DNA of 64,000 nucleotides, from NCBI GenBank assembly GCA_013399855.1, contig VXAY01006939.1:62001-126000 (forward strand), given 5' to 3'. Source of the DNA: Oxyruncus cristatus (taxonomy: Eukaryota > Chordata > Aves > Passeriformes > Cotingidae). The notes beneath the pieces are model-generated. The model was not told where the DNA came from. It did no database searches and saw nothing but the letters and a program-made list of their open reading frames with translations. Shown here one piece after another: positions 1-11,282 of this stretch. Within the stretch, counting starts at the first letter, position 1. Each line of letters opens with the position of its first letter. The translations under genes were made by a program, and so were the position numbers.

Positions 1-1448
1 CATTCTTTCAGCAGAGAAGGTAGTCCAGAGTACATACATCTAAAAGATCAGCTGTCATTGGACATCTTTTACTAGCATGTTTATCCCTTTATTATCACAA
101 ACGAATGATCTAGAACATTATCTGCTTCAGCTTTGCTTACTACTTGTTCTCTGTCCCTTTTTGCTTTAGGCAGCAGAAGAAAATTACTCATTTCTTCAGC
201 AAGTTTTTTTTGGCAGTGCTTAACCCACATTATATGTCTCTTGCAAAACATTCACGGGTTACTTTGAGATTGTCTGAAGAAAGTAGTGGCAACACCCACC
301 CCATTTTTACTGAATGGCATTTGAGAGTGGACATACTGAAACCAAGAGATATGCAACGTACAAACTGTTTCACAAACTTGTGAAATTTTATTTTGTTTAA
401 CTACTGCCAATTAGCACAAAACTTCTGATAATCCACTCAGGTATTAGGAAAAAAGAAAGCAAACAGTTAAAAGAAAATAGTTAAGGAAACACTCTGTCCC
501 AAATAAGGTCCTTTTCTTCCTCTTTTCCATCTCCTCCCACCCTCCCAACTGTTGCTGTCTCTCAAACAGGCTTGCTCAGATATGTCACATGACCTGGCTG
601 TGGCTTTGGCAGGTATCAGGCCACTCACACCCCCTGTGACTCCAGGTGTGATGATGCTGCCTGTGCCCAGGCACCTGAAGACCCATTTTTCCAGTTACTT
701 CACACAATGCGGGAATCTGCACTAGAATACTGACTACATCATCACTGAAATGAGTATTATAACAACAAGAACATTTTAAGTCTAAGTATTAAAGCTTAAC
801 CTTTATCTTCAGGAAAACCTGAGACACAGAGCCCAGCTCCCAAGGTCACAGATATAAACTTTTTATTCACACCACAGTTTCAGAAAACTTTCTGAAAAAC
901 CCATTTCCTCAAAATAAAATATCTATTGCAGAAAACATCTGTCATCTGAGTTGAAGCGCTAGAGCACTGAAAGGAGTTATGAAACCTATAAAAATGAATT
1001 GCAACAAAATAACTGCTTTAAAATAATCTAATGAGTATGATTTAATTCAGGAGAAATTCCCTCACCATTGATTGTTGGGTGATTTTATGCTACAGTGGTG
1101 TAAGAGTACTGTGAAAAGAGAAAAGTACAAAAATTACAACAGGCAACTTGAGATGATTATAAAACATCATATTTTTGCCCTTTTCACCCAATTAATAGTC
1201 CTACTCTATTAAATTCAGAATTTCTGTATGTCCAGCAAGAAAATAAGCATTTGTTCTTCATCTAGAATAAGATAAAATTGTCCTTTCTTCTGTTACCAAT
1301 ATTCATGTTTTTTGGCAGTCCTGATCCAGGAAGCAGCAGTTAGTCTTTCCTTCACTTTACTTTTTTTTTTTTTAACTATCTCTTTGTGTAACTGGATATT
1401 GATGTCAGCTGGGCACAAAACAAGACCCACATTATTTAGTGATATGTG
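1..1448. other. Non-coding AT-rich flank, no gene recognised
   Basis: No exon or RNA gene is recognisable. The open frame of 79 codons at 144-383 (+) resembles no family I know and has no supporting context. Positions about 520-700 are richer in G and C than the surroundings and pyrimidine-rich at the left edge, but match no repeat I can name. A 13-base T run lies at 1361-1373. A short stretch near 810-850 resembles the MIR core and is listed separately. Confidence 0.6.
810..850 (+). repeat. Possible MIR-like ancient SINE fragment
   Basis: The stretch reads like the conserved part of amniote MIR elements: a GAAACTGAGGCACAGAG-like block (here AAAACCTGAGACACAGAG), then a block like CCAAGGTCACA. 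This is seen by eye in about 40 bases only. MIR relics occur in birds at low density. A chance match is quite possible, and the element ends cannot be set. Confidence 0.3.
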
Positions 1449-1450
1449 AT

Positions 1451-1600
1451 CTTTTTTTTTTTTCTTTCTTTTTTTTTTTTTCCTTTTTTCTTTTTTCTTT
1501 TTTTCTTTTCTTTCTTTTTTTTTTNNNNNNNNNNNNNNNNNNNNNNNNNNNNNNNNNNNNNNNNNNNNNNNNNNNNNNNNNNNTTTTTTTTTTTTTTTTC
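1451..1600. repeat. Polypyrimidine tract with assembly gap
   Basis: An almost pure T/C tract (1451-1524) runs into 59 unknown bases (1525-1583) and continues as a T run (1584-1599). The gap is almost certainly a failure to resolve the homopolymer-like tract, and its true length is unknown. Read through, it gives a meaningless poly-phenylalanine frame. Long mirror-like pyrimidine tracts can adopt triplex structures, which would also explain poor sequencing. Confidence 0.9.
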
Positions 1601-4209
1601 TATTTTAAGTGCTAGCCAGGATGGTTAGAGCAGTGGAGAGCCCTGTCTCATTCGTGGCACCTGCACACTTCCCAACACCACTTGTTTAAGACACTTGTGG
1701 ACTCTGCGATAACAGCCCTAGCCCAGTCTCCTTGGTTCCCTCCATACCTCCAGCAAACCAGGGGGTTTCACACATTTTTTCTATCAACCACTGGTTTCCC
1801 ACTTTAAGTCTGTTATGAGGGTGTGAAGTTAGCAGCAGTTATGTGGCAAGGTTTGTTGATTGCTCCTTTGCCCTTCCAGTCCAGAACAGATTAAACTAGT
1901 CTGTCAGAACTGGGTGGATATCATCAAGAACTCAGCTCTTTCACGGCAACTTTTCTCTATGACAGCTTGTATACTGATTTATTCCCAAGTTATAAAACCA
2001 AATAGGACAAATACCGGTGATGTTTCATCACCTTTTGTGATAATACATTAGAGTTCTAATAAATTTCCACACTCGACTTTAGGATCCAGATGAAAGATTA
2101 AACTACAGTTAAACTAAGTTTGTTTGATAAACAGTTGGAAGTACTGACTGACATCAAATCTGGAAATGTTTTCACAATTAAACAGGAAGCAGAAAATATT
2201 TACAATAATAAGGTAACGTATGACTTCATAAATTCAGGGAACAGAAACTTATAAATTGATAACTTATCCATAAATAAAGCATAATAAAAATATCTCGCAG
2301 CATTATGATATGTTTACTGAAACAACAAATATAAAATAGCAAAAAATATGTCAAAGAGAATTATCAGAGATTTACAATTAAGGTCCAAACTAAGTCCTTT
2401 CCTGTACTATACAATTTAACTTCGAAGTGCTCAAGTGTAATAAATATCTGTGAAGTACCATGCTACAGTATGTCATGTGATGCACAGCAACTCATAAAAC
2501 CGCTCTGCTACAAGGGCAGACACATCTTCTATATCCTGTCACTTCACAGTTGTCATGGGAAAATGGAGGCACACAAAATTACTGTGGATCAGTTGATTCA
2601 CAGTAACTAGCTCTTCTGGTTACACAGTCCTGTATTTGAGTCTTTCATTGTCTGGGAAATTAATGCTAATTCTTCCATTTTCAGTTGTCCAGTTAATTAT
2701 GATTACAATGTAGAGTTTAATAAAGAAAAGAAAAAATGTTCAGTGACCAAAACAGGAAAATAATACCAATGCCAATCATATGACCCTTTGCTCATTATTT
2801 TGAAGGTACAATACTGAATCTATAAAAGATTTAATAATATGCACATATTATAGGGAATGTATGCTATACTCACATAAGATTCCACTCTTAGATTATAATA
2901 GTAAAAGAGTAAAAATAAAAAACTTTGTATTAATACAAATTTTCAGCTGCCATAATGAGCTCTGTCACAGTTCTTTACTCCAATCTTTTTCTTCTGAAGT
3001 GTCCCCACAAAACAGTCTCTCTCTCAAAAAAAATCAACGGAAATTATATTACAGTGAATTTCATCTCTTAATAGATATCATAAAAAAGGCAGTAATTTCT
3101 GTAAAATTTAGCTGAAGTTAAAATATAAGGTCTCATTCAGCATTTACAAAAACATGTCTGAGACTTCATCAGAAGGTGTACCTTGGATCCAGAATTGGTT
3201 GCTGGAGCAATGCCAAGTAAGAGACAGAAGTTAACTATAAATCTCATAAAATAAATTAATATTGCTTAGCAGAGAAATAACTCTGTGCAAGAACTTCAGT
3301 TATCACTTAGAACTCACAATTAATTGTCTTCAGACTCTCTGCCCATTTACTGCTAGTACCAAAGAGGTTGCTGTACTGTGTTTGGAATTTATTGGCTGCT
3401 AAGAGGAGGATTCAGTTCTGTATTTGCTTAATGCACTGAAGAAAAATATGTCACAACTAGTCTTGTATTCTTTCAAAGTAAAAGTAAGCCTTTCTATCAG
3501 AGATACAACATGGTGATTTCAGGCTAGCTCATGTCTTCTTGGGATGAAATATGTGTTGTTTGTGAGTTCCCGTGTTTGACACAGGGACTGACTGAAATGG
3601 TTAACCATTAATTTCAAAGTTGTCTCTTCTAAGCCAACTATGTCATAGAGTAGTGCTATCAACATAAAAAATAGTTTGAGGTCAATGCATGTTAATAAGA
3701 ACTTCAGTGTTCTTGAAAGGGTTAGCATTTCTGTCTCCAACACTGATTCTAGTATTGTTTTCCCCACTTTTTGAATGAATAATTCAACAGAGAGAAAAGC
3801 ATGCGAAAGAGCAAGCACAAATTTATGCATTCTCTTTCTAACCACAGTACTTTTTAAATATATATGCCAACTATCTTTAGTCTTGTGGTTTCTGACAGAT
3901 AAGAAATTGCATGCACAGCAATGACTGAGGAAAAAAAAAAAGAAGCATGCATTCCTTATTAAAAAGAATCAATCGATTTCAGAAAAGGAGGACCAAACAC
4001 AAAGTTTTAGACCCCCTATCAAGTGTTTGGTACTCTGAAAATGTTTCCACTACACACTTGTTGGACACTTGTTGGAAGTGTTCTGCCAAACTGGTTGCAA
4101 GGAAATGAATGAAAACACTTTCCATTTATGCCTTCTAAAAGGAAGGACATAGAACATGTGGAGTCCAAAAAGCATGTACAGCAAGGGTAGAAATCAGACA
4201 AAGGCATAC
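1601..4209. other. Non-coding AT-rich DNA
   Basis: No gene recognised. The first ~250 bases are richer in G and C than the rest and unexplained. Around 2525-2620 there is a weak MIR-like pattern (GGGAAAATGGAGGCACA followed by GATTCACAGTAACTAGCTCT), too diverged to call. The 108-codon open frame on the minus strand at 3519-3845 has no recognisable domain. Confidence 0.55.
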
Positions 4210-4231
4210 AAAAAAAAAAAAAAAAAAAAAA
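4210..4231 (+). repeat. Poly(A) run, 22 bases
   Basis: An uninterrupted run of A. No retrotransposed body is recognisable upstream, so it is treated as a simple homopolymer and not as a retrocopy tail. Confidence 0.9.
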
Positions 4232-5429
4232 GTTGCTTTGAATTTCATGTGCTTTGCCTTCTATTATTCATGTTTCATTTAACAGTTATGCATTCAGAAA
4301 ATTCACATAATTGGGACACCAATTGAATGTCATGCTAGTGAATGACAGCAAAATCTTGTCTCGAACAAAATTAACATAAATGTTGCTTAAGAGAAGTGCA
4401 CTTGCCCTGGAACGAGTGATTAAGTGGTCTTTAATTTCATATGGAATCAAGGTGAAACTCTTAGATCTGATCTAATTAAAAAGCCAAAAAAATTAATAAG
4501 GGAAGGAATATTAAGAAATACAGATGAAATGTAATAAATTAATTTATTTCCATACATCCTTTTCTGGGGAAAAAAAATGCATCTTTTAAGACCCTGGAAA
4601 TAATCATCAAAAAACAAAAATCAACTCCCCTTTTTTTACCTTTAAAAACAATATTTTATAAAGAGATGTGACATGGTTTTTAGTTTGGAAATAGTATTGG
4701 TATTCCAGTTAGGGAGGCTAAAGCAAGCTGTAAGACTGTTGGTTTTTTTAAAAAGCTCTTGAAATACTTTAGTACAACAAAGAGAGGATAAGGTCTATGA
4801 GGAAGAGTCATACAAAATTTTAATAAAATTACTCTCTTACTAATAAAGGAAAATGTTATTAGCTCCTGTAAAAAATAAATCAATTTCTCCGTAGAATATA
4901 TAGTTTCAAGGTTTATTAAATGAGTCCAGTTAACAGAAGATTTTTCTGTTGCTTGAAAAAAAAATAAAAAAACCTTAATTCTTACAAACTCTGCCTACCT
5001 GTGAGCTAATCTCACTGAAATTATTGCGTAACATGAAAACACATTCAAAAGGACAGATCTACCTTTTTCATATAATCTGATGTAAATGTTCCTACCTTAG
5101 GTAATAATAAATTGATGGTGCAATATCACATACCCCACAAGTCAGACAATGTCTCCCCTCCACCAAGACTCGATAAAATATAACTAAACCAGGTGAAAGA
5201 CCAAGGCTTCAGTGTGGCACAGGGAAAGAAGAGGCAGTCAAAGGTATTGACAGTGCCCTAAGAAGAGAACAAAACTACTAGCAATATTTTAGAAGTGGGG
5301 AAGAAGCAAAATTAATTGTGTTGTGTACTTCTGTACACTGGAGATATTTCTCAGTTCCAGTCAGTGCACTGATTATACCAACTCAATTTGGTAAATATGG
5401 AACTCTTCTAAAGATAAAAGAAACAGATT
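4232..5429. other. Non-coding AT-rich DNA
   Basis: Nothing recognisable beyond short A-rich runs. The only notable open frame (4680-4883, minus) is short and without similarity that I can see. Confidence 0.6.
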
Positions 5430-5531
5430 TAAAAAAAACCAAAACAACCCACCAACAAACAAAACAACAAAAAGCACCCCCAAAAAAAAAAATTAAAAAA
5501 ACCCAACCAAACAAACAAACAAAAAAAACCC
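5430..5531 (+). repeat. A/C-rich low-complexity tract
   Basis: About 100 bases almost entirely of A and C, built from AAAC, CCAAA and CAAACAAAC units with few other bases. This looks like a decayed poly(A) or (AAAC)n tract. It creates a lysine/threonine/glutamine-rich open frame (5318-5563) that should not be taken as a protein. Similar tracts occur at 51261-51313 and 54697-54850. Confidence 0.85.
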
Positions 5532-7510
5532 CAGCTGTCACAACCTCCACATCCAAAAAGTGAGATTATATATTTTTTATTACAAAAATATGTATTGCAT
5601 GTTTAAAGAGAATATATTGCAGTGACATAAACATTGATTTTCTTGGAACTACTATTCACAGACTTTCTCAGATGTGCTGATGAGATAACTTTTTATTATC
5701 TCAGCATAGTTATCGCATCTTAGTTATCTGAGACATGGACAATTACCTTCTGTCAGCTATCTGTGGCTTAAAAATATAATTTTATGAAGAAGTCATGTTT
5801 GCTATTTGTTTTAAATATGATTTCTGCTAAAATCTTACTGCCTTTGTGTATACGACAATGGATGTGTGCATTCAGACACTAACCTGCTCAAAAATTTTCC
5901 TTTTGAACATTATTACAGTGTTTTAAATGTAAAGATTTATTTAGAAACACTGTACTTATTGAAATACTCAAGATTCATAAACCTACAGAAAACTTAAAAA
6001 CTGATTAAATAAGAGGTATATGAGAAACAAAAAAAGCAATTGGCATAGCCTCCACTGTTCAAAAGTATTTCTTTTGAGATTTGTAGGGGGTTTCTTATTC
6101 TTTTTTTAGAATTCGGGTAATACAAACACAATTTCATGATAACCATCGAGAATTTATTTTATTTTTACCCTAGTCCTTTGCATTATAATCAGGGAATTGA
6201 CTATTTTGTTCTTTCTTTGAGCTCTCAGTCTCCACTGTAAATAACAGAGAAGCTACTTTAGTTTTTCATTTCTATCTATCAATAAACACTTTCAAGAAGA
6301 GATAAACATTTAGAAACAGCAAGAATAATAACATTTTCTTCTTAATTCCTTAAGAAAGTCCATCCTATTCTATTAGGTAATGTCTGAGAAACTGAACTAG
6401 TAAGCATAATGATATTGTACACATAAGTACACCTTACTTCAAATCAGATAAACTTTTTCATTTGAAAAAAGTTTAGTTTGGTCTTTTTTTTAGAGAACTT
6501 TAGAAGATTTTTCAAGTACAGAGATCTAATAAAGATTTCCTTCATCCTTCTTTTGAACAGTCTTTTAAATGAATCTTTTTTTTTTTTTTCCTGAAGAGAT
6601 TGCTGCATTTTTTCTTTCTTATTTATGTTTATATTTTCACTGTGGAAATGCATAGCTTATCATCTTAGTTACACAGATGGATTTATTCTTAATGAATTCC
6701 TAAGTAATGGAATGTTCCACTGAAAATACCTTAAAGCTTCACTAGACCCCTTAGACTCATTACACTAAACTCAATGAAGAGCCAAATCAAATCTTAAGAT
6801 GACTATTTTCAAAACACTTAGACAACTAAAATTTCCTTCAAATATGATCTAAATATTAAGGCATTAAAACCATTGGTACATCTACAGTTTCTCATCTCTA
6901 CTAAAGTAGAAGATTTGTAACTGTAGCAAAATCAACATAAAAATATAATACTCAGCCTTTCTCACTGTTCACTCCCCTATTCTGTGTAAGGCAAGTATAT
7001 AGTAAGGCACAGGATATTTTAAATCTCACCTGTTTAATATTTTCCTCATCAGGGAAGAAACAAAGAGTGGCACAACTGGCAGTAAATGTTGCCTGTGTTA
7101 GTACATCAGAAAGTTCTTGAGAGGCAAGCGGTTAAGATGATTATTCTAAAAACTAAAAACACTGAACGTCAGAGGAATGAAGTGAGAGGCACTTGTCCAT
7201 AGATTATGAAGCTACTGAAAGTCTGGAGACTGTTCTGGAAAAACACTTTGGTATTGGTTCAGAAATTATGAAGATTCCAGTGAGATAAGATGAACAGTAT
7301 CTGTGAAAAAAGTTAAATGTCTAACCATAGTATACTAGCATAGCCACAGGAGAAAATACTGACTGTAAAGTTAATAGACTTAGCTAATATCTGAGAAAAA
7401 CCAATCATGTTCAAAAATTTCATAGCAGACCAGTTTTCACTTATGTGGTGAAACAGACAAACTATCAAGTGGAATGAAGACTGGCACATTTCTTGAAGTT
7501 TTTAAATAAA
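5532..7510. other. Non-coding AT-rich DNA
   Basis: No gene recognised. The 69-codon minus-strand frame at 6444-6653 is lysine/phenylalanine-rich and follows from A/T-rich composition. At about 7140-7235 there is a faint MIR-like pattern (an AACTGAGGCACAGAG-like core, then a weak match to the region that ends in the ACAGCTAGTAAG-type block). Confidence 0.55.
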
Positions 7511-7543
7511 GAACGAATAGTTTTTCAAAAGAACTATTCGTTC
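7511..7543. repeat. Perfect 12-bp inverted repeat (hairpin)
   Basis: The left arm GAACGAATAGTT (7511-7522) and right arm AACTATTCGTTC (7532-7543) are exact reverse complements, separated by 9 bases. It contains two CpG-bearing TTCG/CGAA words in otherwise CpG-poor DNA. No flanking transposon structure is visible. It could be a random palindrome, a small inverted duplication or a protein-binding palindrome. Confidence 0.9.
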
Positions 7544-9189
7544 ACTGCAAGCCTTTAGGCTTAATATATGCAGACATACAACTGGTGCCTCTGCTCTTAA
7601 CATAAATGAGTCTGTAAATCTTAGCTCTCATCCTTTCAATCACCTTTGCATCACCTGACTGCCCCTAAGGTTTATGACAGAAAATCATAGTCAGGGAAAC
7701 TAATTCTTTTTGATTCTTAAGCAAGAAGTGTAGGACTGCAGATAAAGAGGGAAATATCCATGTGCTCTTCCACATTCTTATTTTGTTAAGAATACTAAAC
7801 ATACTTCTTTTAACAAACCATTTATTGGCAAAGAACATATGCTATGCTGAAATTTTAGTAACAGATGTCCATGAATATGGACTACTAATTTATATAATGG
7901 ATTACTAACATATTAAATTCAGCAACTGCAATTTACAAAACACATAAAATCCTGGAGTACAGAACATTTTTTTTCTTTCCAAGATACAGGCTAGTAATAT
8001 GAACTTAAACTTTCAGGCACCATCCCCTGTACATTTATATTATATAAGGGTATATTTTCTGTGGTTTCAATGTCCTTGACTTTCTCTGTTTATTTACTCT
8101 ATGATTTATGTGGTGTCTTTGACAGAAGAGGTTGTGTATAAATCTATTGCATTCTCAGCCTCATTATTAGTAATGGATTCATTTTCAGTTTCATTACTAA
8201 AAACAGTTCATTATCTGCAAAGGCAAAATTATCTTCATATAGATTCTGAGGTAATTGATTCCTCTATTTATGAGCTGAAGGGAATGTTACTCACATAAAT
8301 TGGGAATGAAAATTCTTTTTCTTCCCCTCCCCTTTTCTTCCATACCACAGTGGAATGAAAAACTGCCATTTCACAGAAAATATAAAAATAATCAGTGATA
8401 AAACAAGCTCAGTTACTCTCAATGATGTTATTCATTGCAGAAATAGTTTCTTAATGATATACTTTGGCTAATTGAAATGGACACATTCTTACATCATAAA
8501 CAAAAGTCTCTTAAAACATCTCTGGAAAAGAACATTCTATTTATTAATACTTGCGTTAATACCATTTTCATTCTTTTTCATAATTCTTTAAGAGTGCTTT
8601 ATCCTTTTGAAACACAGAGCATAATTAGAGAATTACAACAGTATTACTCTGTGACTGAAATCTATTTGTCACTTAAAGAAGAGGGTGAGAAGGGAAGGAC
8701 TGAACAGAAGTGTTCTGAGCACTTTTAATTAAATAGAAGGTGTTTTTTTCTTTCTGTTTTTAATTTCAATTAATTTATTTAATGTCTGGAGTGGAGCAAG
8801 AGGCATGCAAATTGACTTTATGGGTTCTTTCAGGTTCACTGATGATATAGTTTTGTTCTAGATCAATTGTGCTAAGTGGTTTACATCTGAGTGGTTTACT
8901 TCTGAATGTGCATCAATATACCTATATATTTCTTCATTTAAATTATAAGCATAATAAAATAGCTATATCACTCCACAGGCAGCATGGTTAGAAGTCAGAT
9001 AAAAAGGAAAATTGTGGTCTTAACTTACCTGAACAGTAGCATAAACCAATTGTGGGGAAGACTGAGGGTAAAATTAAAGAAACTAGAAAGTTAGGAAAAT
9101 TGCAGTCAGCTTACATGCTTAGGGGGGAAAAATGGAGGGTGGAACAGAGTGGAAACTTACAGACATGGTTATAACTCTATAGAAAATTA
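7544..9189. other. Non-coding AT-rich DNA
   Basis: No gene or repeat recognised. Open frames at 8101-8298 and 8477-8728 (+) are short, lack recognisable domains and sit in ordinary AT-rich sequence. Confidence 0.6.
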
Positions 9190-9575
9190 TAGTGAGAAAC
9201 TACAGTTGCTACTCCCTGCATGGAATGAAGTTAGCATGCACAACTTCCAACACACAATACCAGCTAAGGGGGATTAGAGATGCTGCGGCCAGGCTCTTTT
9301 GAAATCCTTCCGAGAGGGGGAACTTGGTGGTATCTTGTAGCTGATAAGCTGCATAGCAACTGTCAACCAGGAGAGAAAAGAGAAGATTTCTTGCTGTTAA
9401 ACCATCAACTGTGGTAAAATCACAGATACACACCTCAATCCCAAAAGTTACCTCTGATGTAAAACCGATGCTACCAACCTCAAAGGTATGACCATCCCCC
9501 ACTGAACATGACTGGAGCTACTCAAGCTCCACATAAACATAAAAATAGTTTGAGTTAAAAATGGGGAGAGGACTC
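9190..9575 (+). mobile_element. Endogenous retrovirus internal 3' remnant with polypurine tract
   Basis: This segment is richer in G and C than its flanks and ends with a purine run (AAAAATGGGGAGAGGA, 9557-9572) directly before the TG that opens the LTR at 9576. That arrangement is the polypurine tract that primes plus-strand DNA synthesis in retroviruses, so the segment should be the 3' end of the internal region. All plus-strand frames carry several stops, so it is a dead remnant. The 97-codon minus-strand frame at 9209-9502 is antisense and probably without meaning. No envelope or other domain is identifiable. Confidence 0.55.
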
Positions 9576-10042
9576 TGTTGTAACTTCAGGGATCAGTCAA
9601 CAGGCTGAACCTGAACCTGTCATCTCCCCCACAGAGAGACTCCTGTTGGGAAAGATCTGCACTCTATGCATGCTGCATGGGGGTTAGCTGTTAGTGTGAG
9701 TCCTTCAAGGGTGCTCACTGTTGCCAGCAGTGGGTAGCACATTCAACTATGGAGGCCTGGGAGATGGTCTCTCTCATGCTGTTGGCATGTGTCCGTGGAT
9801 GTTTCCTGGGACCCCGACAGACCAATTAAAGGTGTGGGGACCCAGAAGGGCGTCTTTCTGTTTACCCGTGACCCTGAACAAGTCAATCAAACTGCTCTCT
9901 GATTGAGCAAACTGTTCCATGAAGGGTCCCCATTATGGGACGCTGACAGGCTGGTCAGACACCAGAGTCTCAGCTTTCCTGGGCTCTGACAAACTAAACA
10001 AACACAAAGGGTTTGAGACAATCTTCCCTTTCACGTGACAGC
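9576..10042 (+). mobile_element. Endogenous retrovirus 3' LTR
   Basis: The element opens with TGTTGTAAC just after a polypurine tract and is richer in G and C than its flanks. It contains an ATTAAA polyadenylation-like signal at 9825-9830 followed by a G-rich stretch, and ends near a CA at about 10040. The right edge is uncertain. I recognise the general style of an avian retroviral LTR but cannot name the family. The 61-codon frame inside (9721-9906) is not considered a gene. No matching 5' LTR is seen upstream in this window, so the provirus is truncated or rearranged. Confidence 0.55.
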
Positions 10043-10529
10043 AGTGGAAACTAGACTTCATTATAAATAGTTAAAAACCATTGTGGAAATAGTTCTGTTT
10101 TCATTACTAAATCCATTAAGTAAAATTATTTTGTAATTTTGCATTTCTAAAATGAGTGGGCTTCATGGTCTTTTAAGGTATATTATAATTTTGTCTTTCA
10201 AACTGAAACTTTTTTATTTTTTTTTTACCTTACAACTTGTATGGAGCTATTACATCATGAAGCCACCATATGCTCCTACAGATTCCTCAGAAGGAGCAAA
10301 AGCAGGTAAAAATTAAGTCAGTTAGGCTCTAATGTAGTAACAGGACACTTTGATAATTTACTTCAAGCTGTTTCTGAGTATTATGATGTTTGTTTTCATG
10401 ACTGTCTAAAATGAAAGAATATATCAACTTAGAAATAAATCCCCAAAGTCTTTATTTTAGATTGGTCCCTCCATGGGGACTTTTGGAACTCACCATGAGA
10501 AGACACAAATAGCTACAATCATGTCAAAC
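10043..10529. other. Spacer between two LTR-type repeats
   Basis: AT-rich DNA without a recognisable gene. The last ~90 bases may already belong to the following LTR-like repeat, whose left edge I cannot place exactly. Confidence 0.5.
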
Positions 10530-11282
10530 GCAGACAGTTCTGTCTAGCTCAAAAACAGATGCATTGCAGGACATATCTGAACTCCTCAGCCATGGGTAGG
10601 GTGCCTCTGGGAGTGTATTTAATAAAGGATAAAAAAGGCTGTGCAACAATTGAGAAAGATGCATGAGGGAAAAAAAAAAGCTTTGAGGAACAACCCTGCA
10701 GACACCAAAGTCAGTGGAGAAAGAGAGGGAGGAGGTGCTCTGGGCATAAGAGCAGCCATTTCCCTGCAGCCTGTGAAGAAGGTCACAATGAAACAGGTTG
10801 TCTCTCTCCCTCCCATGGAAAGGACCTGTGCAGGAACAGTTATTGGAGTACAATTAGTGAGAGGGAACCATGCTGGAGCGGAAGAGGAGTCAGAGAGGAG
10901 TTGTTATGAACTGATCAAAACTCCCTGTTCTCTATACCCTGTACCACTTGGTGAGGGAGAAGGTAGAACAGTTGGGAACAAAGGAATGAGGCTGAACTTG
11001 GGAAGGATTGTGAATGCAGGTGTGTGTATGTGTGTGTGTGTGAGAGAGAGAGAGTATGAGTGTGAAGGTGTTTTCACTGTCTTAGTTTTTCACCTTCCAA
11101 CTCTATTTTTAATGTGCAGTAAATTAAATTGATCATCCCCTACTTGAGTCTTTTTCACCTGTGATAGTAACTGACCCATAAACTCTTCCATCCTTTTTTG
11201 TCCAGCTTTCCTATTGATGTCGGAGAGGAGTGAGAGTGACTGGGTAGGAAGCTTGACAGCTGGCTAAGGTTAGCCCAATACA
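10530..11282 (+). mobile_element. Avian LTR-like repeat (endogenous retrovirus derived)
   Basis: The sequence follows, block by block, an LTR-type repeat common in bird genomes as I remember it: a CCCTGCAGACACC..GTCAGTGGAGAA block near 10697, repeated GCAGCC(T/C)GTG and CCCATGGA blocks, an ACCATGCTGGAGCGG block near 10867, a GTAAATTAAATTGATC polyadenylation region near 11119, then the CCTGTGATAGTAACT and GGAGTGAGAG..GCTGGCTAAGG blocks to about 11282. The 163-codon open frame 10641-11132 lies entirely inside it and is a by-product. A TG/AG microsatellite interrupts it at 11020-11054. Family name and exact left edge are uncertain. Confidence 0.75.
11020..11054 (+). repeat. (TG)n-(AG)n microsatellite
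   Basis: A GT-rich run with one TATG interruption passes directly into six GA units. It lies within the LTR-like repeat and is probably a later expansion. Confidence 0.9.

Noticed and set aside
1446..1628. Phenylalanine-rich open frame across the gap
   Set aside because: It is the translation of a T tract and unknown bases.
4210..4231. Poly(A) run as the tail of a processed pseudogene
   Set aside because: No recognisable coding sequence or AATAAA-bearing 3' end precedes it, and no target duplication is seen.
9209..9502. 97-codon minus-strand frame
   Set aside because: It is antisense to the retroviral remnant and has no recognisable domain.
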